Below, piece by piece: positions 1 to 11,928 of a stretch of DNA of 64,000 nucleotides. The notes under the pieces are model-generated. The model was not told the origin of the DNA. It ran no database searches and was given only the letters and a program-made list of their open reading frames with translations. Position numbers and translations under genes: made by a program. How positions within the stretch are numbered: the stretch's first letter is position 1; every line of letters begins with the position of its first letter. The stretch covers positions 18,330,650 to 18,394,649 of the forward strand of contig OX393569.1 of the NCBI GenBank assembly GCA_947652115.1. Reading direction: 5' to 3'. The DNA is from Blastomussa wellsi. Its lineage: Eukaryota > Cnidaria > Anthozoa > Scleractinia > Plerogyridae.

Positions 1-2092
1 CAATATATTACGAAAACCAATAAACACTGTTGCCCTACACTGGCCTTTCAATAAATGCCTTTGTTCTATTGCATTTGAGACACCAGTTGCCAGTCATGCC
101 ACTCCCAATTTTTGGTGCAAAAAGTAAATGAGAACTCTTAAAGCAAGACAAGTCTACCTCTTGCCACTTTGCTGCTCGGTCGCTTCACAGCCTACACCTC
201 ACCCTCTTAGTTACTTTACCATAATGATTAAACTCGGAGGTCGACTTGTGGTAAGTCTATTGTAACACTTGTGTTGCCAAGAAACATTTGGTAACAGTAA
301 CAGTAACAGTACCAGTACCTTATGAATCGATTTTTAAAAAGTGTACAGTACCTATCCCCTATCCCCTATCCCCAACCCCCTTTTTAGCCTAACATTTACT
401 TCAGAATGGTTTTGATTGAGTTAACTCCTCTAAATATTTGCAAAGTACAAGCAATATACACACTACAGTTACACGCATTGATACATTGAAGACCTCCCCC
501 CCACCTTGTTGAGTTAATGGAATATCACAGGTGGGATTTGATAAAATAGTCCTTGAAATAGCTAATGATTCTCCCTCTCTTCATCACACCTGCCCCTCCT
601 TGCAATCCAATTTTTTTCAGGTGAATCCCCTCCCTTGCAATGATTAACTGTTTATTGATGGAACATGGCTGTTAATGAGGATCAACTCTATGTGCATTTG
701 CAAGGATTGTTGGTGGGTTTGGTAGATAATAAACAGGCAGGGGATGGGGTGGGAGGTGCCAGAGAATGTTCCCTTGGACCTAACGATTGCTATTTTAGAT
801 ATAGACCCAATTCATAAATGGCTGTCCATTTTAAATTATTTTGTATTCATTTAAATTACCCTCCATAACCTCGTTTTTGAGTTGGTAAACCAAAAGAATT
901 TTTACTTTCAAACGAGGCGAGAAAGGCTTATTTAAATGCACACAAAAGAATTTAAAATTGGCAGCCATTTATGAAATAGGTCTATTCTGCTAGAATTTTT
1001 CACTCACTGCAACACTTCATGGTAATTATTTTGAGTGAACCCATTATTTTGGCGCATCCCCACTAAATCATATCAGCTTAAACTAAAAAAAAAAGAATAG
1101 TCCCTAAACATGATCATTCAGTTTGATGCTGCACATAATTAATGCTAAAGAAGACTATTGGCTTTCTTAAAACTCATTAATGTTGATTGATGCAAGTGTT
1201 ATATTATCAATGGTGATAAAATGGATAAACATGATTTCCTTGTTTAAGTGATTAATGAAAATAATGATTATTATTGATATATGTAGAAAATGTCCTTATG
1301 CGCAACAGAGAGCAAAGAAGATAGGTGAGGTGAGAGAAAATCTACAGATTTTGTGGAAATATTTGGCAATCTTCCGAATTTCTGGAAAAATAATTCATTG
1401 ATTGGAATAGTTTAGATGACCTAATCTCTTAAAAATATGAAAGCAATTCAAATCATGGTTTCTTTCAAACTATATGTACATGAAATGAATGAGTTTCTTT
1501 GATATTCACAGTTAGCAAAAAAATGAAGAATAACAAAGAATTCCATCTACATTAAGTGATCAGGTGATCATTGAGGAATTTTAAACCTCCTAGTACCAAA
1601 ATCTTTTTTTCATAGGTGTAGTTTGTATCTGATTCATTTTTAATATAAAGAGATAACAATTTATTCATGCCATACTTTTTTACACCTGACATAAATACAA
1701 GCATTGCATGCAGAAGTTGAAAAATGTCTTTCCTTTTTGGCCCATGCATGTAATGTAAATAGCTATATTATTGTTTCTGAAAGAACTTGCAAAAAAGAAG
1801 AAAATAAGAATTTGCTAAGAAAAGAATTAAAAGGTTGGCTACTACTGTTGCAAATTTCTAACAGTGTCCTGGTAAATGAACATACGTGATAATAAGATGC
1901 TAAATCACAACTCAAAAGCATTCTAAATAACTTGTACAAATTCTTAATGTTTTTGTACATGTTTGGTTGTGCTATGAGTTCGTTTATAGCGTTTTTATCT
2001 CGTATTGAATGCCAATCTTCAAAAATTAGCCTGTGTCCCCATGCTGATGGCTTGTCAACAATTTCAACACTGTCTAAATCTATTTGGTGACT
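1..2092. other. No gene recognised
   Basis: AT-rich DNA with short open frames only, none with domain similarity or paired splice sites I can support. Confidence 0.5.
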
Positions 2093-2356
2093 TTAACTAC
2101 CCATTCCGCAACCAATTTCATTCACAATGGCAGCCAACTGAATAGACAACAAGAAATGGATGATACTGACCAGCGTGGATTGATCATTCTTCCCTAAGGG
2201 TTTTTCGAGAGAATTGCAACAGTTCTTCAATATTTCAACATCAAGATCGCCCATAAGCCTATTTCGCACCATCTCAAGTATACTTAAACAACCAAAGGAC
2301 AAGATCGAGAAAGAAGCTTCTAGAGGAATTGCGTACAAGATCAAATGTAAAGATTG
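2093..2356 (-). CDS. Candidate 3' exon of the unidentified gene
   Basis: Open frame after a strong pyrimidine tract and AAAAG acceptor: QSLHLILYAIPLEASFSIL ... LEMVRNRLMGDLDVEILKN ... STLVSIIHFLLSIQLAAIV, ending NEIGCGMGS and TAA. Hydrophobic, helix-like; looks like an alpha-helical repeat end. Frame joining from the 2.63 kb exon would need an acceptor about 40 bases upstream (2397). No family recognised. Confidence 0.42.
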   Translation of the reverse strand, partial: QSLHLILYAIPLEASFSILSFGCLSILEMVRNRLMGDLDVEILKNCCNSLEKPLGKNDQSTLVSIIHFLLSIQLAAIVNEIGCGMGS

Positions 2357-2629
2357 CTTTTGTGAAAGAACACACAAAGTAAAATGAAAACAGAAACCTT
2401 AATGTCCTTGATGAGATGAGATATTCACGATACTCCAAATTTTCTCAATCTTTGTTCACTCACACACTAAAAATTAGATTTATCTACTGTAAAACATACT
2501 GGCAAGGAGAACTGGCTTGGAAAATTAAAGGAAATCTCAGAAAGAAGTAATCAAAGTCCAGCAAATTTTCAAAGTAATTTAGTACTGTGACGGTATGTAC
2601 ATGTATAACACTACCCTGTTTTTAAGTAC

Positions 2630-2723
2630 TTATGATGGTTGCAACAATCCTTTTCGGACCAAGAGTGTGAGATAAAGAAGCTAATTTAGAATCATCCTTG
2701 GGCATATCAAATAAATGAAAATC
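2630..2723 (-). CDS. Candidate exon of the unidentified gene
   Basis: 94 bp after a strong acceptor (TTTTTTCTTGGTCAG), phase 0 in and 1 out, donor GTACTT (weak). Encodes DFHLFDMPKDDSKLASLSHT then LGPKRIVATII. It does not join directly to the 7.28 kb exon, so at least one exon is missing between them. Confidence 0.4.
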
Positions 2724-3094
2724 CTGACCAAGAAAAAATTCACTGGCTCAGACAGCAGGTTAGTCACAGTGTTGGAAAAATAAACTGCATGACTGTCATG
2801 CGTGAAAGTGAACTTTGCTTCTATTGTGCTCTTTGCTAAGCGATAAGGGTGATCTCCTGATGTAAGTTTAGAATTTCAAAACCATGTGCGAGATGTAGAG
2901 AGATTCTCAGTGATTGTAATCCTTCCTTCCAGTCGGGACATTAAACGGTGAAGTGATTCGAGTTGTTGGTCATTATTAACGTGAAAATCCCTTGTGTTAG
3001 AAGCAATCGAAAGATTCCTGACACAAACTGGCACCTCTGACGGGACCGTGAGTGAAAACAAGAAGCAGAACTGAAGCATGAACAAGAGTGAACA

Positions 3095-4049
3095 ATGGAG
3101 GTGTTGACTTCAAAACTGGATGTACAACTTAAACTTCTTAAGTTTACTCAAGGAAAAACCAAGAGGATCGTAGAGAAAGGAAGCAGCTGAGGAATTGATG
3201 CCCTTCGGGTGATTGTGAAAAAGATTGAAAGCGTAAAAACACAGATTGAACAGGTTAAATTGGAGAGTGGTGTTCAAGTTGACGAGCTAGCCGAATGGAG
3301 CGCTGCGGCTGAGGAACGACAAGCGACGGCCATTGAGGAAATTATGCACTTGTCGAAAACACTGGATCAAGTCCATTTCAAAAGAAGCGAAGAAGGGCGA
3401 AGAGGAACACACTGAGCGAGACAGAGACAAGCAACTGCGGTTTGGACGTGTAATATTAGAGCAAAAGCTGGAATTTGAGAAGAAAATGGAAGAAGTGAAG
3501 AAAAGTCAAACAGGTCAGGTTACAGTGTCGCCTGCTCCAGTCAAAAGTGCTAAATTGCCTAAGTTAGTCATTACCAAGTTCAGTGGAGAGTTAACAGACT
3601 GGCCACGTTTTTGGAATCAATTCGAGGCCAAAATCGACCGTTCAGAAGTGGCTGGCGTAACGAAGTTCTCGTACCTAAAAGAGCTTGTAGATCCCAAGGT
3701 GAAAACAGCCATCAATGGTTTGCCCTTCACTACAGAAGGGTATGAGTGAGCAAAAAATATCCCAAGGCCGAAAAATGGTCAGACAAGTGAAATTGCAAAC
3801 ACTTGCATCCAAATCATCATGGCACTGCCCACCATTACTGGCTCTAATGCAAGGAAGATCAATGAGTTTTACGAGAAATTGGTGTTTAATGTCCAGTCCT
3901 TGGAGACACTCTGCAAACTGAAGGAGATCAGTGGTTATTTGAGGATATCTATTGATAAGTTGCAAGGGATCAGGGGTGATCTGGTTAGGAAAGATGACAA
4001 CTGGAGAGAGTGGAACTTTCCACAGTTCGTGGAAGCTCTTAGGAAATAG
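3095..4049 (+). pseudogene. BEL/Pao gag remnant
   Basis: ATG at 3095 opens a frame with an early in-frame stop near 3188, resumes to 3415, then continues in another frame to about 3749 and again from 3819 to 4049. The charged N-terminal part is coiled-coil-like; the rest matches the DUF1759 gag region of BEL elements. Confidence 0.7.
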
Positions 4050-4194
4050 ATGGAAAGAAATCCTATCCTTGCCGAGCAAGCCGAGAAACAGTCAGACAAT
4101 TTGTGCAAACTGGATGTACTGGGGCTGGCAGATTCGTCTAGTAGTGACCAAGCTGAAGTTTATGCAGAGTTCAAAGTTAACACAAGATGCAAGA

Positions 4195-6484
4195 GGATGG
4201 TATGACACAGGGCTTCCATGGAGAGGCAATCATCCTCCCCTTCCTAGCAACGAAGTACGAAGTCTTCAGTGGTTAGGGAACCTTGTGAGAAAGCTATGCA
4301 GCCAAGAGACAATTGAGCACGATGACCAAGTCATCCAGGATCAAATTGAGGCAGGAATAGTTGAAAGGGTCTCTGGACTTGTGACCGGGAGTAGGGAATT
4401 CTACATTCCACACAAACCAGTAGTATGTGAATCAGCAGAAACCACTAAGCTTTGTGTCGTTTACTATGCATCAGCTTGTGCGCACTCTCGAGCACCTTTA
4501 CTGAACGAGTGTTTAAACCCTGGGCCACCCCTTCAGAATCAGTTGTGAAGCGTTTTGGTTCATGCTTGTTTCCACCCCGTTGCAATTGCAGGAGATATCA
4601 AACAGGCCTTTCTCCAAGTCAGAATCAGAGAAGACCATGATGCACTCAGATTTCATTGGTTAAAGGATCTGAACAGTCAGACAGTAGAAGTACCAAGGTT
4701 CACCAGGGCTCTCTTTGGCCTCACCTGTTCACCATTTCTCCTTGGGGGAGTGGTGTACCATTTACTGGAAAGCTGTAGGGAGAAATAGCTGAGAAATACC
4801 CGAGTTCACGAGATTGAGAAAAGCCTGTATGTGGACGATCTCATCAGCGGAGGGCCCACTCACATTAAAGCAGAGAAAATTAAATCAGCATCAGTGGAGA
4901 TATTTTTCAAAGGAACATTTCAACTGCACAAATGACACTCAAACGTCAAGGAGTTAGAGACAGCAGCTTCAGTATCAGTCTCAGAAGAAAAAACATATGC
5001 GAAGGAACAGTTAGACACTTGAAGAAAGGAAGGAGCTACTCTACTCGGCCTGCAGCAGGACAAAGACAGTGACACCATCAGCATAGACATTCCATTGGAG
5101 AGCACTGAGCCGACAAAGCGAAGGATTCTTAGTAAAGTGGCTAACATATACGATCCATTAGGACTGGTTTTGCCAATCACACTGGGTGGCAAGTTCCGGT
5201 ACCATGTCATCTGTGATGCCAAACTAGCCTGGGATGCTAAGCTACCAGCAACCTAATGCAATGGGATGACAAACTTCCAAGCCGAGTTACCGTACCACGA
5301 CCATTGGCGGCACATCAAGAAGAAATCCAGGCTATCGAGTTGCACGCCTTTGGGGATGCTAGTGGGAAAGGTGTGACTGCCGCAGGGTCCCCTGTAGTAG
5401 TGCAAGAGAAAGGTGTCAACCAAGGGCTAATTGCTTCAAGTGCGATGTTAGTGAAGAAAGGATCGACAATACCTCGCCTGGAGTTGATGTCCGGCCACAT
5501 GACAGTAAACCTCCTGACAAATGTGAATGTGGCTTTAGACGGATTTCCTGTTACTGCCAAATACTGCTGGCTTGACAGTACCATGGCCCTGCATTGGACA
5601 AGATCCCAAGGGAAACTTGTGAGTAACAGAGCTCAGAAGGTTCAAGTGCATTTTGTTGTAGTGTGGAATCATGTGAGAATGTCAGATAATCCAGCCGATG
5701 TTGGAAGCCATAGCGGAGAAGTGTCTAACCATGCATTCTGGTGGAAGTGACCTGAGTGGTTGTCAAACAAAGCATACTGGCCCCCTGACATAGTAACAAG
5801 TGCCTCACAAGAATCTTTGGCAGAAGCAAGAGTGAAGCGAGATTTGCTTGCAGTAACAGTGGTAGCCACAGACGAACTGGATGACCTCCTTGAGAAATTC
5901 AGCCACTGGAAAACAATCCAAGTTACTGCGTGGATATTTTGATTCATCCAGAATGCTCGCACCGAGAAGATCAAGAGGCTCAAGGGACCACTAGCAGCAG
6001 AAGAGACGAAACAGGCAGAGTTGATTGGGGTGAAGCGAGTACAAGCACGAGCCACTGTTGATGGGTGACACCAAGAAGATGTGCTACAGCTGAACCTACA
6101 GCCGAACAGAGATGGAGTACTAGAATGCCGTGGGAGAATTCGGGCCACTACCAAACATTCCTACCAGATTGTCAACGCTACACAGAGAAATTAGTGGCAC
6201 AGACCCATCTTGCAATGCTGCACGGGGGAGTTAGCAGTACTATGGCTAAAGTGTGAGAATACTACTTGGTTCCACGGTTGAGACGATTAACCAAGAAGAT
6301 TGTGAAGGCTTGCCATGGATGTCGGCGGTTAAGGGCACAGGCCTATTCCTCTCCACCACCAGGGAATCTTCCAAAGGATCGAACAGAGGGCCAAACACCT
6401 TTTCAAGTCATTGGAGTGGACTTTGCAGTTGAAGTACCAGAAGAACCCCAAAACTGTTTTAGAACAGGACTTAACTTAGACTAA
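4195..6484 (+). pseudogene. BEL/Pao pol remnant (RT, RNase H, integrase N-terminus)
   Basis: Successive open stretches at 4205-4548, 4555-4788, 4789-5250 (several stops), 5256-5750 and 6065-6484 carry RT, RNase H-like and integrase motifs in order but in different frames. The integrase core is cut off shortly after its first Asp. Confidence 0.78.
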
Positions 6485-7278
6485 TAGGGGAAAATTGCAG
6501 AGTGCAATTTTTATTGACCAGAAGCGAGGTGTGCCCAAGCTACGAAAATTATTTTCAGCCCTGCCAGGTATAAATAAAATAATATCCAATATCATAAACA
6601 TTGAACAAGGCTAGCCAAGGATCTGACTATAGGACCCAATCTGCCATGCCTCAAAAGAGAAGATTCACTCTTAATGAGCAACATATCAACATACCAACAG
6701 GGTTCCCATTTGACCAGCAATAAAAGTCCAAAACAAACTTATAAAAATCTAGTGTGAATCACATGCAGGGGAAAGACAATGAACTCAAAAACTTCTTATG
6801 ACAACCTGAAATACATCCCAAAATTTAATTGTAAGAATTTTGCTACAGAATGTTTTCAGCAGAAAGACAACTGAACATAACAGATTGAGCTTTCCTTAAT
6901 GAGCACTATTCTTGATACATGGTCACAATGCTCAGTTCCCACATAACTTATTACCATGGTCATAATAATATTATACCAAGTTTGATTTACACAGGACACA
7001 GAAAATTGAAGCTTAAAACAAATGAAATATTTTTGTACAGAAAAACTTGAAAAAATACATTACTATATTTTGGATTTCCAAATAATTTTTGAGGCTACGG
7101 TGAGAACAACTTCAATCTGAATTTAATAATTTTGGCAGCTCAAACATGATATTTGTGTACATGTGTGCAACACTGCACAGCATACTAAATTTGCTTCCTC
7201 CAAATTGACTTATTGAAAATTATAACAATGAAGCACATGAGGTCTAAAAATTGGATGGAAATTATTAGTCCCCCTCAC
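6485..7278. other. No gene recognised
   Basis: AT-rich intronic DNA left of the 30-bp microexon. I searched the minus strand for a linking exon and found none convincing. Confidence 0.4.
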
Positions 7279-7308
7279 CCCGCAAGACTTGGATAACATT
7301 AGCATATT
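7279..7308 (-). CDS. 30-bp microexon of the unidentified gene
   Basis: Acceptor TTTCTCTCAG, donor GTGAGG, phase 1-1. Encodes YANVIQVLR, in frame from the previous exon. Short, so tentative. Confidence 0.4.
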
Positions 7309-8220
7309 CTGAGAGAAATAGAGGGAATGTAGGAAAAGTTTTCATTTCAAAGATCACCGAGTTTTATATGACTATTGTAGGGACACCAGCTTTCACACTC
7401 GAAGAAATCTTTAAATCGTTCACCATTCTGGTTTGTTTGCCTAAATTTTGTCTGTGTCTATACTTTGTCATCCAGGCAACCAAGGAATGAAACCACATGA
7501 ACTCAGGATTTCAATAAAATTTGAAGTCGGCAGCTGGTTCGAGTAGAGTATCCCAATACATCTGAATGGAATCTTAATTAATTTACTTAATTTCTTCAAA
7601 ATAGTAGCTGACTTCTCTGAGTGAAGTTGTTCAAAGTAGGTCATGCTTTACACTGGCTACCAATGCTTACTGAAAATACTGTCAGAACTGTTTTGCAATA
7701 GTCAAAAATGAAGGAAAAATTCATGTGAACTATTTAAAACATTCTGATTCACGAGTCAGAATTGGCATTCCATGTTTGATACTGACCAATTGGTTAGACA
7801 ATGTTTATAATTTTTGGCCAATATTGACAAAAGTTGTATATGGAATCTACCATCTTGTCTTTCCCAACATAATATTCATGGTTTCTGTTATCATGTTATC
7901 ATTTCACCTGAATCCCCAATCATGGTCCTCAGAATATGTAGATCACATGTTAGATCTAACTAATTATTTACATGTAATAGTTATTTTTAGTATTAATTAG
8001 TTTAATAATTTACAGATCATGGCTTGATTTTAGTTTCTTTCACATAAATATTACATTCACAGTTTTTGCTCAATACATCAGGCATATTATCCCTCTAATG
8101 AGTCAATAATTATAGTCACAAATAAAAGAGGATTTACAAAATTGTCTGATAAATTTAAGCTATCTATGCAAATCTTGGCCATAATTTATTTGATGTAAAG
8201 TATGATCATAAGTAGTTGTA
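7309..8220. other. No gene recognised
   Basis: AT-rich; a 91-codon open frame at 7725-8000 (plus) lacks any similarity or codon pattern I can support. Confidence 0.4.
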
Positions 8221-8358
8221 CAATAAACTAAGGGTGTGCGATATATACATTCCTTTGGGATCCTTTCGGATGCCAAGTGATCTTGTATCGCTGATCCTGA
8301 TCTGGATCATCCCAAAGGATCCCAAAGGAATGTATATAGCATACTCTTAGTTAATTGA
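8221..8358. repeat. Foldback (MITE-like) element
   Basis: About 50-bp imperfect inverted arms: CAATAAACTAAGGGTGTGCG at the left and the complement of CAATTAACTAAGAGTATGCT at the right, both continuing into ATATACATTCCTTTGGGATC. Loop about 35 bp. Confidence 0.75.
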
Positions 8359-8536
8359 ACAAATACGTATGATCAAAAATGAACTTCATTACTTTAATTT
8401 ATTAATAGTGCATACTTTTGCACAGCAATTTGTTGTCGCTTGTAAGGATTTATTTTTTGTCTGCACCTTTTGTCGGCTTCTTTGATGAAAACAATTCTAA
8501 CCCCCATTCCCAAAAATCCGCCATCCTTAGGGTGGG

Positions 8537-8565
8537 TTGGGACCGGGGGTGGGGGGGGGGGGGGT
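8537..8565. repeat. G-rich tract
   Basis: GGGGGTGGG followed by a long G run; a low-complexity tract that could form a G-quadruplex. Confidence 0.5.
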
Positions 8566-8844
8566 CAGATAAAAAATGGAACATCCTCCTTTATTAAAAA
8601 AAATGTTAAGTACTGTTAAAAATTATTTCAGATAGGATTAATCAAGATTAATCGATATTTACCCCGACAGGGTAAATTCGACGCCATTTGTAAAATTTAA
8701 AATCATCAGCACACAGTTTTAAAGTTTGTCACACAATTATTTCAGGGAGCGATATCAGAAACACAGTCAGTAGCTGCTGTATACAATATATCTAAACTTA
8801 AAGTAAATTAATATCGTTAAGCTAATCAATAAACGACAACCTAC

Positions 8845-8914
8845 CTTCATATTTTATCCAATATGGCGGCGTCAACATGTCACACCATTCGTCTTCACTC
8901 AAACTGTGCCTGGA
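8845..8914 (-). CDS. Second coding exon of the unidentified gene
   Basis: 70 bp, acceptor TTAATTCCAG, donor GTAGGT, phase 0 in and 1 out. Encodes SRHSL then SEDEWCDMLTPPYWIKYE. Aromatic-rich and coding-like; no family recognised. Confidence 0.58.
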
Positions 8915-9004
8915 CTGGAATTAAGGAAAAGGCATAAACATTGAAGTTTAGCTTACTAAGGCATCTCAGGTTTGTAAATGAGGTTAGAAAGCTTCTTCAC
9001 TTAC

Positions 9005-9088
9005 CAATAAATTACAAATCAATAGTAAAAGGTCCTCTCTTTCTTGAGCTTCTTGGTTGAAGCCACAAGTTGGCTGATCGATAGGCAT
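9005..9088 (-). CDS. First coding exon of an unidentified gene
   Basis: Starts at ATG (9086-9088) and reads 28 codons, MPIDQPTCGFNQEAQERED then LLLLICNLL, to a strong GTAAGT donor in phase 0. The next exon continues in frame. I do not recognise the protein. GC-rich sequence with C-runs just upstream (9110-9150) may be promoter DNA. Confidence 0.6.
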
Positions 9089-9861
9089 TGTGGGATATTA
9101 CACCTCGACATGCCCCCACCCCCCCACCCCCTTCCCCGCTCTCCCACCCCAAGCCGATCACCGTCGAGTTCGGCAATTTAACATTCTACTGGGGACGAGT
9201 AATTAATTAGCAGGTGTTTGGTTTTTAGATGAACTGGCAATTTTTGTTTCAATTAATAACTGACCAAGCGTTGGTGGGTAAACAAGAGGAAATTTTGCGT
9301 TCAAGGCTTTGGAATTGACTTGGATTTACAAGAATATATAGAAAACTTTCAGTGACATCTTTGGCAGACGCCCAACCCGTGTATTTGCCGTGGGCAATAC
9401 AGGTTCTCCCTATTAGATTACTCCTCCGTTTAACCGCCCATTCCTTTATCCTCCTACTTTCACTGTACATTCATCACTTAATATTTTCACCAGGGTATCG
9501 CGCCATTCATGTGAAACGTTACGAGTGCTGCCACAGCGCCCGTGTTTTCTTGTGTAACTTTTGCTTCGCCTTACGTTGCGCTATACGCTTCCCCGATTTT
9601 TTCTCGGTGCGTTCCCAGAAGAACCTCCAAACTTTTTTGCGCTTTCTCCGGGCAAACAGTACGCTCCGTGATTTTTGCATATCTGTGTGTTCTCCCGTTC
9701 CCTCTTTATCCTAAACCTTACTCAAAAATAACTACAAAAGTAAGCTTAGGCAAGCCCCAACCTTAAAGCTCATCATGTAAGTAAAGTAAATATATAATTT
9801 GGTTTTATCAACTGGGTTGATAATGTCAATATGCCACCGTAAAGAGATTCAATTGCTAAAG

Positions 9862-10154
9862 TAAAGTAAAGTCTGCACCGAGCCTAGTGGCCCATCAGAC
9901 CGGAGCCTATCCCTGTTTCCGTAGCACGAAGCGACAGAGAGTATTTGTACTTCCCCCTGGATGGGATGCTAGTCCATCGTGGGGTTACCTCCAGCATTAT
10001 GTTACCGGTACCCATTTATACACCCGAATGGAGAGAGGCACTATGAGAGTAAAGTGTCTTGTCTAAGGAACACAACGCAGTGCCCCGGCCGAGGCTCGAA
10101 CGCGGACCGTCCGATCCGGAGTCCAGCGCACAAACCATTAGCCACCACGCCTCC
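9862..10154 (-). repeat. tRNA-derived SINE
   Basis: Read on the minus strand it starts GGAGGCGTGGTGGCTAATGG (A-box-like), then CGTTCGAGCCTCGG (B-box-like), and ends near a CTTTA-repeat tail at 9858-9870. A second copy is at 12968-13530. Confidence 0.75.
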
Positions 10155-10179
10155 CTACCGTGTCAGCGCCGACATCTAA

Positions 10180-11184
10180 AGATATTCGACAAGTGGTCAA
10201 GTCACCACTTTGGCCAACACCCAACACTTGGGTGACACAAAACCCGGTGCGGTCTCGTGTTCCTGGTCCATTACCTCCTGTTTTCCCTGTCGATTCCACG
10301 CGCGTTTCCTCGAGCAATATACCATGCTTTTCCTCATTCTCTCTTCCATGCGTTTCCCGTGCATTCTCCATACGTCCCTTTGATATCAGCGTCCACTCTT
10401 GCGAAAGTTCGATCAAGACATGTGTTCCGTTAATTTGCTTCCCTTGCATTAACCCTATGGGTTCCCAGTGGGTTCCCTCCGACGTCCCCTCGCGCATTCA
10501 ACGTCCCCGCGCGTTACCTTTTGGATTGTTCATCCGTTATACCGTTCGTTTGTGTGCCTCCTAAGCTACTGTTTATTACCCGTAGACTAACTTGCTTTCC
10601 GAAATGCGTTTCCCTGTGAGTTCCGGTGCACATTCCCTGTGTTCTTTTGTGCGTTTCTTGGTCTGTAACTTCTTGTTTTTTCAGCTCGTCTGATTCTTTC
10701 GGTACCAACTAGAAATCCACGCAAGGGTTAACTTAGGGTCAGCCAAGGGTTGGGTCTCACCCTATTCTCAAGTTTAGAGCTAGAAAAGGACTAGCGGTAG
10801 GAGTAGGATTATCAGTTAGCTTCACTCTCCCTTGATTGCCAGCCATTCCTACTCTGACACTAAATCCCGCAGGTCCCCCATCTCCGTACCCACCATGGAT
10901 TGGCCAGTGGGTTCCCACCTAGCGGTAGGATTGGGATTATGACAGTTAGCTTCACTCTCCCTTGACTGACACCCATCCCTACTCTGACACCGCAGGTCCC
11001 TCACCCCCGCCCCCACCACCTAAGCTCCCCATGTTATTATGGGTTCCCACCTAAGTTCCCCATGCATTTGCGGCGCCGTTGGTTCCCATGTGCGTTTTGT
11101 GTTTGCTCGTCTTATGTGCATCCCCTATGTATTTCCCTTATACCACCCTTTCTTCAACACTACTCAAAGAAAAAGGCGAGAAGC
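10180..11184. other. Intergenic low-complexity sequence
   Basis: Rich in words such as GCGTTTCC, GCGTTCCC and GGTTCCCA, suggesting an old, degenerate tandem array. No coding sequence supported. Confidence 0.4.
10787..11020. repeat. Direct repeat, about 130-bp period, two copies
   Basis: CTAGCGGTAGGAGTAGGATT ... CTTCACTCTCCCTTGATTG ... CGCAGGTCCCCCATCTCCG at about 10791 is repeated with small changes from about 10919. Confidence 0.75.
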
Positions 11185-11367
11185 TAATTCACGATAATAA
11201 ATTTATTTGTTCAAGTGGCACAATAATAAATGCACAAAAAAATATTCTCTTAGACACAGCATAATAAACATATGCACTAGTCAGCAAACTTTGTCGACTC
11301 TAAGAAAGCAGCGTCCGTCAAGGAACATCTTCAGATTCTGTCGTTCCTGTGGTGATACATGTAACAT
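11185..11367 (-). other. 3' terminal exon (mostly UTR) with alternative C-terminus
   Basis: Acceptor TTTATTTGCAG at 11368-11369. If reached directly from the 12183 exon it reads DVTCITTGTTESEDVP and stops; if reached through the 11.9 kb exon it is untranslated. It contains the poly(A) signal. The cleavage site is estimated. Confidence 0.45.
11202..11207 (-). promoter_or_regulatory. Poly(A) signal AATAAA
   Basis: AATAAA on the minus strand, in an AT-rich tract inside the putative last exon and downstream of all coding exons. Confidence 0.55.
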
Positions 11368-11869
11368 CTGCAAATAAAACAAACACCATAAAATCAACGG
11401 ACTACTGACTAGCCTCCTTCATGAATCGTTTAGCAGGATGCAAACACGGGGAAAGGTACGACAGGGGGACGCTTCGCGTTTTCTTTAATGCTTGCTTCTT
11501 GCTTGGCTAGCTACGATAGAATACAGGGACGCCCGCGAACCGAATAATTATTTGAGACCCCTTGTGCGCACTGTTGCTTTAACCGAGAGACGGCAAAGAC
11601 TTGGCGCACTCTGCCAAAGTACCGCTTGGTAGGTCGTCTTTTAGAGCTGTTGTCGACATCACTGAGCCAGACACATATACAGAAAACTGTCTTACTTTCA
11701 ATTAAAGAAAGGCACGTAAGGTTTGTTTAATGTGGTGCCTGCCTTAGGCGTAGTTTACAAATGCCTTCGGTTACTTCCAAATTCACTCGAGAAACCGTGC
11801 ATGTTCTATCAATAACAGAAGGCGTTATGCAACGATTACAATGCCACGATTAATGATTTCTTACCTTAA

Positions 11870-11928
11870 TTAAGTCTCGTTCCCTTTCTTTTGTGATTCA
11901 CTGTGTAGACTGAACTGTGCATTCATTG
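11870..11928 (-). CDS. Candidate terminal coding exon with stop
   Basis: Strong acceptor (CGTCTTTTCAG) followed by 19 codons including TAA at 11870-11872: MNAQFSLHSESQKKGNET. A donor (GTAAGA) follows just after the stop, so the rest of the exon is probably 3' UTR. Skipping this exon would join 12183 to 11367 in frame and end at another stop (see the 3' exon entry). Confidence 0.45.

Larger units (their letters stand above)
3095..6484 (+). mobile_element. Degenerate BEL/Pao LTR retrotransposon (internal region only)
   Basis: Plus-strand corpse broken by stops and frameshifts. In order: a gag-like coiled coil and DUF1759-type region (LVITKFSGELTDWPRFWNQF, about 3560-4049), an RT N-terminal piece (GLPWRGNHPPLPSNEVRSLQ, about 4205), RT core (GDIKQAFLQVRI, about 4590), a YVDDL-like box (about 4828), an RNase H-like/A17 region (FGDASGKG, IPRLELMSGH, NPADVGSHSG, 5350-5720), integrase zinc finger (HGGV and CHGC, 6220-6325) and the start of the integrase core (FQVIGVDFAV). 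The gag zinc knuckles and aspartic protease are missing and no LTRs were seen, so it is inactive. It lies antisense in the intron of the unidentified gene. Confidence 0.85.

Noticed and set aside
2876..3085. 69-codon minus-strand open frame
   Set aside because: Lies next to the start of the BEL/Pao gag on the opposite strand, and the splice phase does not suit the neighbouring exons.
7725..8000. 91-codon plus-strand open frame
   Set aside because: AT-rich, no recognisable domain, and lies in an intron of the minus-strand gene.
9352..9714. 120-codon plus-strand open frame
   Set aside because: Low-complexity, hydrophobic and Cys/Phe-rich with no domain or splice support; lies in a repeat-like intergenic stretch.
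10138..10564. Overlapping open frames of 119 and 134 codons on both strands
   Set aside because: Both follow from GC-rich repeated CGTTCCC words beside a SINE; no protein similarity.
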